Below, piece by piece: positions 1 through 6,621 of a stretch of DNA of 39,116 nucleotides (positions within the stretch are counted from its first letter, which is position 1; each line of letters opens with the position of its first letter). Both the position numbers and the translations under genes were made by a program. A model generated the notes under the pieces. It made no database searches. It saw nothing but the letters and a program-made list of their open reading frames with translations, and had not been told where the DNA came from. The DNA is from Actinomycetes bacterium (GTDB lineage: Bacteria; Actinomycetota; Acidimicrobiia; Acidimicrobiales; RAAP-2): positions 1 through 39,116 of the forward strand of contig JAKBAZ010000001.1 of assembly GCA_021826255.1 (NCBI GenBank). The letters run 5' to 3'.

Positions 1-385
1 GATCTAGAATGACTTCGACGCCGAGTTCTCTCAACCAGTCGTGACCGCCCGTGAAGGTGCGTGACTCGCCGATCACGACGGCCCCGATCTGGAATTGACG
101 GATGAGACCCGAGCAGTACCAACACGGCGAGAGCGTGGTCACCATGACGGTGTCGCGGTAGTGGCGGCGCCGACCCGCTCGGCGAAAGGCGTCCGTTTCG
201 GCGTGAATCGAGGCGTCGTCGTCCTGCACTCGCCGGTTGTGGCCGCTGCCGAGAAGGTGACCATCGCGAGAAAAGAGGGCCGCGCCGATGGGAATGCCCC
301 CTTCCTTTAAGCCGCTGCGGGCTTCGTCGAGTGCGACACTCAGCATCTGTCGAATGAGATCCGGAGCAAGGGGTTCTGACGCCAT
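1..385 (-). CDS. Cytosine deaminase-like nucleoside/nucleobase deaminase, C-terminus cut by window edge
   Basis: The minus-strand frame from an ATG at 385 runs open to base 1 (128 residues, no stop), so the C-terminus lies outside the window. It shows the two zinc signatures of the cytidine/deoxycytidylate deaminase fold: HAE (in IHAETDAF, about residues 67-74) and PCxxC (SPCWYC, about residues 97-102). The sequence around them, such as GIPIGAALF and GHNRRVQ, resembles the fungal/bacterial cytosine deaminase type that hydrolyses cytosine to uracil and ammonia; guanine deaminase or another base specificity cannot be excluded. It sits 22 bases from a divergent phosphoribosyltransferase and near an NCS1 nucleobase permease, which supports a role in base salvage. 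The ATG directly follows GAGGAG with no spacer, which is too close for a normal ribosome site; a -10-like AATACT ends 6 bases before it, so the mRNA is probably leaderless. Confidence 0.85.
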   Translation of the reverse strand, partial: MASEPLAPDLIRQMLSVALDEARSGLKEGGIPIGAALFSRDGHLLGSGHNRRVQDDDASIHAETDAFRRAGRRRHYRDTVMVTTLSPCWYCSGLIRQFQIGAVVIGESRTFTGGHDWLRELGVEVILD

Positions 386-391
386 CTCCTC

Positions 392-400
392 AGTATTATC
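392..400. promoter_or_regulatory. Overlapping divergent -10 boxes between deaminase and phosphoribosyltransferase
   Basis: The gap between the two divergent starts is only 22 bases (386-407). TATTAT at 394-399 is a good plus-strand -10 box 8 bases before the GTG at 408. On the minus strand AATACT (397-392) lies 6 bases before the ATG at 385, with GATAAT (400-395) as an alternative. The two promoters must share the same few AT base pairs, so transcription is probably mutually exclusive or symmetrically bidirectional, and both mRNAs would have almost no leader. Confidence 0.55.
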
Positions 401-407
401 CAGCGGG

Positions 408-1013
408 GTGAACACGAATATCTACTCCGTCGAGATTGGTTCCCAGCGACTTGAACTCCCCCTCGTCCCCCTCAGCGATCAACTGACCCTGGCTCTCTTG
501 ATCACCGTGGACCAAGGAGTGTCGGTGTTGGAGCGAGCCGGACGTGATCTCGCCGCTCTTCTCGAACCGCTCAACGTTGAGGTGGTGGCGACCGTCGCGA
601 CCATGGGTATCCCGGTCGCTATCGAGGTCACTCGGGCCTTGGGACTGGATCAGTACGTGGTGCTTCACAAGACCCCGAAGATTCACCTGAGTGACGCCGA
701 GTTCGAGCCGGTGCGGTCCATCACCACGGCGGTGGAGCAGCGGTTGCTGTTTGATCGAGCCCGAATTGCTGCGGTCGAGGGACGCCGAGTCGCCATCGTG
801 GACGACGTGGTCTCGACCGGAGCGTCCACGGGCGCGGCTCTGCGGCTTCTTCGACGGCTCGGGGCGAACGTTGTCGCCGTGGGCACTCTCGTGACGGAGG
901 CGAACTTGTGGCGAGAGTCACTGGGTGAGGACGCGGCCCTCGTGCACGCCCTCGGAGCCATTCCCGTCTTTCACCCTCACGGTGACGAGTGGGTCGAGGA
1001 CTGGGAGGGGTAG
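408..1013 (+). CDS. Type I phosphoribosyltransferase (adenine/xanthine PRTase-like)
   Basis: A 201-residue protein if started at GTG 408. The longer open frame back to 288 overlaps the opposite-strand deaminase and its extra residues look non-native, so the internal GTG is preferred. The PRPP-binding loop is clear: VAIVDDVVSTGAST, near residues 130-143, with the acidic pair DD followed by TGAS. The upstream segment (TMGIPVAIEV, VVLHKTPKIHL) fits the hood region of adenine or xanthine phosphoribosyltransferases, which make a nucleotide from a free base and PRPP in the cytoplasm. The exact base is not readable from sequence. It is divergent from the deaminase and convergent with the NCS1 permease, forming a compact uptake and salvage locus. 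Its stop codon lies within the hairpin at 995-1027. Confidence 0.8.
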   Translation: MNTNIYSVEIGSQRLELPLVPLSDQLTLALLITVDQGVSVLERAGRDLAALLEPLNVEVVATVATMGIPVAIEVTRALGLDQYVVLHKTPKIHLSDAEFEPVRSITTAVEQRLLFDRARIAAVEGRRVAIVDDVVSTGASTGAALRLLRRLGANVVAVGTLVTEANLWRESLGEDAALVHALGAIPVFHPHGDEWVEDWEG

Positions 1014-1027
1014 CCTCCCAGTCCTCG
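995..1027. terminator. Perfect 14-bp inverted repeat between convergent genes, overlapping a stop codon
   Basis: Left arm 995-1008 (CGAGGACTGGGAGG) and right arm 1014-1027 are exact reverse complements around a 5-base loop that contains the phosphoribosyltransferase TAG (1011-1013). The arm encodes that protein's last residues (VEDWEG). There is no T-run on either side, so this would be a tract-less bidirectional terminator or an mRNA 3'-end stabiliser for both convergent genes. Confidence 0.6.
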
Positions 1028-1038
1028 CGCAATCTCCC

Positions 1039-2565
1039 TTACGCCTCGCTGACCCGAGTTTTGCGGGTGTAACCGGTGAGTCGGTCGAGGACGACGTAGA
1101 CGAGTGCGGCCGAGATAATTCCGAAGAAGACGGACATGTCGGCCCCCCCGAACCATCCCGCCGGGCCGCAGTTCGCCGCCGCGGTGCCGTTGCAGTAGAA
1201 GGCGCCGAAGTGGTTGGAGAAGGGCGTCATCCAGTGGAGGGGAAAGTTCACGGGTGGCGGGGCCTTGGAGAACGCGCTGGTGGCGAGAACGAGACCCACC
1301 GCGAAGGCGATCAGCGCGTTCCAGTTCACGCCGGCTGAGCCCCAGTACCGATTTCCCGGCTCGGTGCTCTGGAGGGCCTCGGCGTCGTAGCGCCGGCCCC
1401 GAAGCAGCCAGTCGACGACGAAGATGGCGAACCAGGGGGCGATCCACACGATGATGACCCCGACGAAGTCCTTCATGTAGAGCGAGAAGGTGGAGCCGAA
1501 CTCGGCCCAAATCGTCAGCGCGCACGCGATAACAGAGTCGAGGACCACCGCCTGATAGCGCTTGAGCTTCAAACCGAGTGCCTGCACCGAGACACCCGAC
1601 GAGTAGAGATCGAGGGAGTTGATGCCAAAGAGTTGCACGATGGCGAAGAGGAGAAAGACAACAACGAACCAGCTCGGGAGCCCCTTTTGGTGGTAGAGGG
1701 CCACGAAGGGATTGGCGCTGTTCCAGACTTGAGACGTGGAGAGGTAGGAGTAGGCCAGCGCGCCGAGAATCATCATGATGATCTCCGGAAGAGCGGTGGC
1801 GAGAAAGATCCACCCGACGACCGCGGAACGCTTGGAGTCGCGGGGCAGGTAGCGGGTGTAGTCGTTACCGCACTCGGTCCAGCCCAGACCCGACAACGCG
1901 ATGGTGAAGGCCAGTCCCGCGCTGTAGGGCTCCCAACCGTGAGCGAACACGACAACGGATCCGGGGTGAGCGTGTCCCACCTCGAAAATGGCGAAGACGG
2001 CGAAGATGATGGCGAAGGGGATAATCAGTGCTCGTAGAACTCTCACCATCGTGGCGTGCCCCAGGTAGGGCATGACGGCTTGGGTGGCGGCGGCGAGAAT
2101 GATGACCACGACTTTGGTGGGGCTATTGATGGTCACGCCCGCGTACTGGGCGAGTACGAGGACGGCCCCCACGATGAGGATGAGTCCTTCCGTCTCGAAG
2201 CCCAGCTGGGTGATCCAGTTAAAGAGAGACACCAATTTGGAGCCCCGGGTCCCGAACGCCGCGCGTGAGGTGGTGAACGCCGTAGTTCCCGACTCTTGCC
2301 CTTGGAGTGAGGCCACTCCGAGCAACAGATAGGAGAGGTTGCCGATGACGATGATGGATACGGCGGTCCAGAAACTGAATCCGAACCCCATGAGGAGAGC
2401 CCCGTAAATGAAGTACTCCATATTGATGGCGCTTCCCGCCCACATCGCTCCGATGTTGCGTGGGGTCGCCCACCTCTCAGCCGTGGGAATGAAGTCGATA
2501 CCGTGGGTTTCGACTTTGAACGCTTGATCCCCGGCGGAACCGTCGTGAATTGAACTAACTGACAC
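1039..2565 (-). CDS. NCS1-family nucleobase (cytosine/purine) permease
   Basis: A 508-residue, roughly 12-helix membrane protein. The N-terminal part (ATPRNIGAMWAGSAINMEYFI) has the layout of nucleobase:cation symporter-1 proteins, and later segments such as GLGWTECGNDYTRYLP match the NCS1 region around helices 6-7. Members import cytosine, purines, allantoin or hydantoins with H+ or Na+. The neighbouring deaminase and phosphoribosyltransferase make cytosine or a purine the likely substrate. The GTG start at 2565 is preceded by a strong ribosome site (GGAGGAAGAGG on the minus strand) at normal spacing, unlike the many leaderless genes here, and a small inverted repeat lies just upstream. A charged linker (LLRGRRYDAEALQST) separates the last group of helices, and the C-terminal part has a Cys-containing loop (YCNGTAAANCGPAGW). 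Confidence 0.85.
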   Translation of the reverse strand: MSVSSIHDGSAGDQAFKVETHGIDFIPTAERWATPRNIGAMWAGSAINMEYFIYGALLMGFGFSFWTAVSIIVIGNLSYLLLGVASLQGQESGTTAFTTSRAAFGTRGSKLVSLFNWITQLGFETEGLILIVGAVLVLAQYAGVTINSPTKVVVIILAAATQAVMPYLGHATMVRVLRALIIPFAIIFAVFAIFEVGHAHPGSVVVFAHGWEPYSAGLAFTIALSGLGWTECGNDYTRYLPRDSKRSAVVGWIFLATALPEIIMMILGALAYSYLSTSQVWNSANPFVALYHQKGLPSWFVVVFLLFAIVQLFGINSLDLYSSGVSVQALGLKLKRYQAVVLDSVIACALTIWAEFGSTFSLYMKDFVGVIIVWIAPWFAIFVVDWLLRGRRYDAEALQSTEPGNRYWGSAGVNWNALIAFAVGLVLATSAFSKAPPPVNFPLHWMTPFSNHFGAFYCNGTAAANCGPAGWFGGADMSVFFGIISAALVYVVLDRLTGYTRKTRVSEA

Positions 2566-2585
2566 TGATCCTCTTCCTCCCTAAT

Positions 2586-2600
2586 AGATGACAATCATCT
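2586..2600. promoter_or_regulatory. Inverted repeat upstream of the NCS1 permease (candidate operator)
   Basis: AGATGA-CAA-TCATCT is a perfect 6-bp inverted repeat with a 3-base centre, 20 bases before the permease GTG and just upstream of its ribosome site. It lies in an unusually AT-rich 203-base gap shared with the divergent gene at 2769. Position and symmetry suit a repressor site, but no regulator is encoded beside it. CTTAGG occurs twice nearby (about 2651-2668). Confidence 0.35.
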
Positions 2601-2768
2601 GAACGACTCTGTGAGGGGTTAGCCGTACCCCACCATTGTGGAGCACCGGGGCTTAGGAGTTTCTTAGGTCGGGCGAAAATCTTGGACTTTTTGTTACCAG
2701 CGCTTTAAATCTTCCCTAGTGCTTCTTCAGGTGGCCCTGTGACACTGGACGTCGTTGAAGGAGGACGT

Positions 2769-3029
2769 ATGTATCGCCCGGTGAAGAAGAAGGTGCAGGC
2801 TTGGACGAACGCGGGTGCAGCCGCAGTAGCGTTGCTGGCGGCCGTCGGCGTGGGTCACCTCGCGCTTCAGAGGTCATCGACCCACTCGGCGAGTGCCCTG
2901 AAGTCGGCGACCTCCACGACGTCGTCGGCTACGCGTTCCACCAGCACCAGTTCCGCGTCAGCCACGGCCAGCTTTCACGTGGTGGGTACATCCCATCACG
3001 ACGACGGCTCATCCTCGGAAGGCGAATAG
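2769..3029 (+). CDS. Small Ser/Thr-rich membrane-anchored protein, function unknown
   Basis: An 86-residue protein. The ATG at 2769 follows AAGGAGGA at a usual ribosome-site distance, so it is preferred to the in-frame upstream start at 2739. Residues 1-12 are basic (MYRPVKKKVQAW), residues 13-29 form a hydrophobic helix (TNAGAAAVALLAAVGVG), and the rest is low-complexity Ser/Thr (SATSTTSSATRSTSTSSA), ending in a His/Asp/Ser/Glu tail. This predicts a type II membrane anchor or uncleaved signal with a disordered, perhaps O-glycosylated, extracellular stalk. No family is recognised. It is divergent from the permease and converges on the MFS exporter with only 4 bases between stops. Confidence 0.6.
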   Translation: MYRPVKKKVQAWTNAGAAAVALLAAVGVGHLALQRSSTHSASALKSATSTTSSATRSTSTSSASATASFHVVGTSHHDDGSSSEGE

Positions 3030-3033
3030 CCCG

Positions 3034-4194
3034 TTACAACTGAGCGTGAGTAATCCGACCCCGAGTGTCGCGCCACCACCACAGCGTCGTTGACGACAGC
3101 AGTGCCGACACCACGGCCACGACGCTGAAGGGCAGGGCGGGGGAGCGGGTGAAGAGGAAGCCGGACACCATGGCCGCGAGGGCCAGCGCCGAGGTCTGGG
3201 CGGTGGCGAACAGGCCCTGGCGTCGACCCATCTCGTCGGGGTGGGCGCCTTGGGTCAGCAGCGAGGAGATGGCCGGAACACTGGCGGCGGCCCCAATGGA
3301 CTCGAGCGATCCCACGAACAACATGACGACGTTGTTGTGAATATGGGGGTAAATGGAGAGAAACAGGGCTCCGTTCCAGAGCCCCGCGAGGGCGATGATT
3401 CGACGGTTACCGTGATCGGCGAGCCACCCGCCAACTCGACTAAGGGCGAGCCAGGGGATCGAGAAAAGGGTCCAGCTCAGTCGGATCTCGAGAGTGGTCG
3501 CGTGGTGGGAGTTCATCAGGAGTGTCCAACAGGCTTCGTACACTCCGATGGTGAGTCCGGTGGCCGCTCCCGCGACGAGAGACCCCACGAGTCGAGGAGA
3601 CCACGACACACCGACGAGTTCACCGCTTGCAGAGTCTCGATCGCCAAGGGGGAGTTCCGACGCGACGACGGCCGCCACCAGGCTCGCCACCCCGGTCGCG
3701 ACGAACACCCAGCCCAGATTCTTGACCGAGGTAATGGCGCCGGCGAGTGGCCCCACGGCGACACCCAAGAGCTGAGCGGAAAGTATTCGGGCGACGGCCC
3801 GACCCCTCTCGTGTTCGGGGTAGAGCGACGACACGGCCGACAGTGCGGTGACCTCGAGCGCCCCGGCCGCGGCACCCTGAATGAGGCGAGATCCCGCGAA
3901 CCACAGCGCGGAGAGTGGCAGGGCGAACGTCATCGACGCCAGTCCGTAGGCGATGAGGGCACTCACCATGATGGGGCGCCGACCCCAGCGGTCGCTCGCG
4001 TGTCCGAGAACGTACTGGGTCAAGACACCCGCCACGAAAAACGCGGCCATGATGAGACCAATGACGTGTGGTGTGCCTCCACGGTGCTCTAGGAAGAGGG
4101 GGAGAAGGGGGAGTCCGAGCGTGGCCCCAATCCACTGGAGGGCCACGATGACCGTGAGACGACGAAGCGTCTGGGGAGGCGACGCTGCATCCAC
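3034..4194 (-). CDS. Major facilitator superfamily transporter, probable exporter
   Basis: A 386-residue protein with about 12 hydrophobic segments. The MFS signature loop between helices 2 and 3 is visible as GHASDRWGRRP (about residues 64-74), with an equivalent loop in the second half (GGWLADHGNRR). The length and this loop fit DHA1-type multidrug or metabolite exporters; the substrate is unknown. The GTG start at 4194 lies exactly 6 bases after TAGCCT (4206-4201), predicting a leaderless message. A 14-bp palindrome lies just upstream of that box. The CadD-like gene reads in the same direction and ends inside this palindrome. Confidence 0.8.
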   Translation of the reverse strand: MDAASPPQTLRRLTVIVALQWIGATLGLPLLPLFLEHRGGTPHVIGLIMAAFFVAGVLTQYVLGHASDRWGRRPIMVSALIAYGLASMTFALPLSALWFAGSRLIQGAAAGALEVTALSAVSSLYPEHERGRAVARILSAQLLGVAVGPLAGAITSVKNLGWVFVATGVASLVAAVVASELPLGDRDSASGELVGVSWSPRLVGSLVAGAATGLTIGVYEACWTLLMNSHHATTLEIRLSWTLFSIPWLALSRVGGWLADHGNRRIIALAGLWNGALFLSIYPHIHNNVVMLFVGSLESIGAAASVPAISSLLTQGAHPDEMGRRQGLFATAQTSALALAAMVSGFLFTRSPALPFSVVAVVSALLSSTTLWWWRDTRGRITHAQL

Positions 4195-4200
4195 CCTCCA

Positions 4201-4222
4201 AGGCTACCGGTCTTATAAGACC
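4201..4222 (-). promoter_or_regulatory. MFS exporter promoter with 14-bp palindrome (candidate operator)
   Basis: TAGCCT (4206-4201) is the -10 box. GGTCTTATAAGACC at 4209-4222 is a perfect 14-bp palindrome centred between the expected -35 and -10, where a bound repressor would block polymerase. The palindrome also contains the stop codon of the upstream CadD-like gene (4213-4215), so it may instead be a weak transcript-end structure. Confidence 0.4.
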
Positions 4223-4773
4223 CCGGTTTCGAGAAGGATGATGACGCCGAGGCTCGCGTAAATGGCGGGAAGCACCCACTGGCCGGCCCGTTCACCGAAC
4301 CCCACGAGTCGGGGGTGCTGGGCGGTCAATCGAGCGAGTGAAACGAAGCCCAGTTGACCCACCGCGAAGACGACGAGAACGACGAGCGCGTGGGCGATTC
4401 CACCGGCGCGTAGCAGGGGGGTCCAGACCGCGATGTTGTCCCCACCCAACGCTACGGTGGCGGTAAAGGTCGCGATGACGCCTCGACGAGTGGAGGTACG
4501 AGGGTCGTGCCGGTGGCGGGCGGAGTGAAGGGCGAGGGCCCAGGGGGCGAGTGCGCAGAGTCCAAACACACTCAACGGCACGAGCCGTAGCAGGTTGCCC
4601 AGTCCAAGGGCCACGATCACGAGAGTTCCCACACCCACGCTCTGCGCCGCACTTACGGCCCCGCGGTGATCCGCGGGAGTCAAGGTCAATTGAGCGACGA
4701 AGGCGAAGAAGTTGTCCACCATGGTGCCCGCGTACGACGCAACGCTGAGGGCGGCCACCGTGAGCAGAGTCAC
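4213..4773 (-). CDS. CadD-like cadmium resistance / LysE-fold small transporter
   Basis: A 186-residue hydrophobic protein. The frame extends upstream to 4983, but that portion overlaps the divergent dehydratase. The GTG at 4773 lies 6 bases after TACGCT (4785-4780), matching the leaderless pattern seen elsewhere; GTG 4776 is the alternative. Features: N-terminal helix (VAALSVASYAGTMVDNFFAF), a polar DN in the first helix, a His/Arg-rich central loop (HSARHRHDPRTSTRR), and a second half with a repeat of the motif (TVALGGDNIAVWTPL). The paired DN motifs and length suit the cadmium resistance transporter (CadD) family, which belongs with LysE-type exporters. The actual substrate, metal or organic cation, is not shown by sequence. 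Confidence 0.65.
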   Translation of the reverse strand: MTLLTVAALSVASYAGTMVDNFFAFVAQLTLTPADHRGAVSAAQSVGVGTLVIVALGLGNLLRLVPLSVFGLCALAPWALALHSARHRHDPRTSTRRGVIATFTATVALGGDNIAVWTPLLRAGGIAHALVVLVVFAVGQLGFVSLARLTAQHPRLVGFGERAGQWVLPAIYASLGVIILLETGVL

Positions 4774-4779
4774 CACCGA

Positions 4780-4818
4780 AGCGTAACGAAACTCGGAGAT
4801 TCTGAGCGCGGGTAGTGT
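4780..4818. promoter_or_regulatory. Divergent leaderless promoters for the CadD-like and dehydratase genes
   Basis: Minus strand: TACGCT (4785-4780) ends 6 bases before GTG 4773. Plus strand: TAGTGT (4813-4818) ends 7 bases before ATG 4826. Only 52 bases separate the two start codons, so the upstream elements of the two promoters must interleave. Confidence 0.5.
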
Positions 4819-4825
4819 GGACGAG

Positions 4826-5800
4826 ATGCGTCCCGACGTCACCGTTCCCTCGGAGGAGCAACTCGACGAGGCTCGGCGCGTCGTTTCTCGGTACCTTGAA
4901 CCCACTCCCTCGGTGAGCCTGAGAGCCCGGGGCCGCTCGGTCATCGCGAAGCTCGAGAGCATGCAGATCACCGGTTCATTCAAGGTCCGTGGAGGCCTGG
5001 CGGCGGTCTCGGCCGCTCATCGCGAAGATCCGTCGGGGGCGGTTATTACGTCGTCAGCGGGTAATCACGGACTCGGGGTCGCCCACGCTTCCACCCTTCT
5101 GTCGGTGCCCGCGACGGTCGTGGTCCCGGCGAACGCGTCGGCGGCGAAGGTCGCCAAACTTCGTCGATACGACGTTGAACTCATTCAGTACGGGAACTCC
5201 TACGACGAGGCCCAGGCTCACGCAGTGGAACTCGCCGATCAACGAAGTATTCAGTACATCTCTCCGTTCAATCACACCCACGTGATTGCCGGGCAGTTCA
5301 CCGTCTTCGACGAACTGTTCGCCCAAGTCCCCCACCTCGACCATCTGGTCGTCCCCGTCGGGGGTGGCGGGCTGATGAGTGGAGCCCTCGTTGCGCGACG
5401 GGTGCTCGGTAGAGAGTCACTGCGTATTACCGGAGTTCAACCCACCAACTCAGCCGCGATGTACCACGTGCTGCACGGCACTCCGATGAATCAAGTTCAC
5501 CATCGTCCCACCATCGCGGATGGCTTGGCGGGCGGTGGAGACGAAGGAGCGTTAACCAACGCCCTCATTGAGGAAGAGAAGATTCCTCTCGTGTTGGTCG
5601 ACGAACATCTGATTCGACAGGGGGTTCGCGAGGCGCTGGAAGTGAACGGCCTCGTGTTTGAAGGGTCTGCCGCCACCCCCTACGCCGCCATCGTCCGGAA
5701 TTTGGTGGACGACGACGCGTCGACAATCGGGTTCATCGCCTCGGGGAGAAACATTGCGTTTGACCTCCTCGTTGAGTTGCTCGGGGAACCTCTCGACTAA
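4826..5800 (+). CDS. PLP-dependent threonine/serine dehydratase family (fold type II)
   Basis: A 324-residue protein from ATG 4826 (GTG 4817 is three codons upstream but lies inside the predicted -10 box). The PLP lysine is in ITGSFKVRGG (Lys53), the substrate-binding asparagine loop is SSAGNHGLG, and the phosphate-binding glycine loop is VPVGGGGLMSG. Length and motifs fit catabolic threonine dehydratase, serine racemase or threo-3-hydroxyaspartate ammonia-lyase. There is no C-terminal ACT regulatory domain, so it is not the long feedback-inhibited biosynthetic IlvA, although it could still feed 2-oxobutyrate to isoleucine synthesis through the ilv genes at the right end of the window. Which reaction it performs cannot be settled from motifs alone. 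Confidence 0.8.
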   Translation: MRPDVTVPSEEQLDEARRVVSRYLEPTPSVSLRARGRSVIAKLESMQITGSFKVRGGLAAVSAAHREDPSGAVITSSAGNHGLGVAHASTLLSVPATVVVPANASAAKVAKLRRYDVELIQYGNSYDEAQAHAVELADQRSIQYISPFNHTHVIAGQFTVFDELFAQVPHLDHLVVPVGGGGLMSGALVARRVLGRESLRITGVQPTNSAAMYHVLHGTPMNQVHHRPTIADGLAGGGDEGALTNALIEEEKIPLVLVDEHLIRQGVREALEVNGLVFEGSAATPYAAIVRNLVDDDASTIGFIASGRNIAFDLLVELLGEPLD

Positions 5801-5814
5801 GCCCGAGATTCTTA

Positions 5815-5844
5815 GACGCGCCTCACGCTCGCGTGCCACGCGTC
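5815..5844. terminator. Possible nested GC-rich hairpin after the dehydratase
   Basis: Outer arms GACGCG (5815-5820) and CGCGTC (5839-5844) enclose inner arms CACGC (5823-5827) and GCGTG (5830-5834). There is no T-run. It lies between the dehydratase stop and the promoter of the next gene, so a weak intrinsic terminator is possible. Confidence 0.25.
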
Positions 5845-5858
5845 CTGGAACCCGCCGT

Positions 5859-5864
5859 TAGGGT
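5859..5864 (+). promoter_or_regulatory. Leaderless-type -10 box of the secreted protein gene
   Basis: TAGGGT ends exactly 6 bases before ATG 5871, so transcription would begin at or next to the start codon. No Shine-Dalgarno sequence is visible. Confidence 0.5.
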
Positions 5865-5870
5865 GACGAT

Positions 5871-6620
5871 ATGTCATTACGCCCCCTCCACGCTGGTGCC
5901 TCTCTCCTCATCGCTCTCTCGTCGCTCGGCCTTCCGGCTCTGGCGGGAGCCAAGACGGTGACCGACCCCCTCGCCCTTCACGGGCGCGCCGTGTCCACCG
6001 TCGACTTTTCCTTGAGTGTTGGCTACGGGGGGTTGAAGGTGGTCAATGGAGTGGTGAAGTTGAACGTGGCCCATCCGTCACTCACCTCGCAGTTGTCCAT
6101 CCCGCTTCTCGCCTCAGCCACCGCCCTCAACGTCGAAGTGGTGAACAACACGCTCTACTACTCATCGCCCAACCTCGGGAATCGAACTTGGTACCGCTCA
6201 CCACAGAAACTCGGTTCACTGTCCCTACTCGGGTCACTCCTGGCTCGCCCGAAGACTGGGGCGCTGGTACTGGCGGGCGCCAAGGTGTCCCACCACGGAA
6301 CCTTCTCCACCTACTCGGCCACCGTGAATCCGGCCGTGGCGTCCCTCCTCGTGGGTACGACTCTCCCGATCAAGGGCGTGAAGAGTGTGAAGATCAGTGA
6401 GACGGTGGGAGCGGCGGGTGAGCTCACCGCTCTCTCGCTGGGACTGACTACGACGTCGGGGTCCGTAACCAGCGTGTCGGCACAAGTCATCTCCTACAAC
6501 AAGCCCCTGAACGTCGTTGCCCCCAAGCACTCCTCGCCCGGCCAGGGCTTGGGATCCCTGACGGGCTCTCTCGGTGGGCTGGGTGGCCTGACGGGAACGA
6601 CGACCACGACCCGGGGTTAA
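5871..6620 (+). CDS. Secreted protein with Sec signal peptide, function unknown
   Basis: A 249-residue protein. Residues 1-28 look like a signal peptide: a basic N-terminus, a hydrophobic core (ASLLIALSSLGLPALAG) and a likely cleavage after AGA near residue 27. There is no lipobox cysteine. The mature part is rich in beta-prone Val/Leu/Ser/Thr alternation (TVDFSLSVGYGGLKVVNGVV, LYYSSPNLGNRTWYRSP) and ends in a Gly/Leu/Thr low-complexity tail (GGLGGLTGTTTTTRG). Overall it resembles the half-barrel LppX/LprG-type envelope proteins of actinobacteria that carry lipids, but the similarity is impressionistic. It converges with the amine oxidase gene with one base between stops. Confidence 0.6.
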   Translation: MSLRPLHAGASLLIALSSLGLPALAGAKTVTDPLALHGRAVSTVDFSLSVGYGGLKVVNGVVKLNVAHPSLTSQLSIPLLASATALNVEVVNNTLYYSSPNLGNRTWYRSPQKLGSLSLLGSLLARPKTGALVLAGAKVSHHGTFSTYSATVNPAVASLLVGTTLPIKGVKSVKISETVGAAGELTALSLGLTTTSGSVTSVSAQVISYNKPLNVVAPKHSSPGQGLGSLTGSLGGLGGLTGTTTTTRG

Positions 6621-6621
6621 G

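Noticed and set aside
95..310. 71-residue plus-strand frame at the left end
   Set aside because: It is antisense to a minus-strand deaminase with intact zinc motifs; the frame has no family-like sequence.
977..1813. Long minus-strand frame (278 residues) inside the NCS1 permease gene
   Set aside because: It is a different frame of the same strand as a clear membrane transporter; composition is Arg/Leu/Pro-rich as expected for an out-of-frame GC-rich translation.
3241..4092. 283-residue plus-strand frame opposite the MFS gene
   Set aside because: The MFS signature loops are on the minus strand; the plus translation is charged low-complexity sequence with no recognisable domain.
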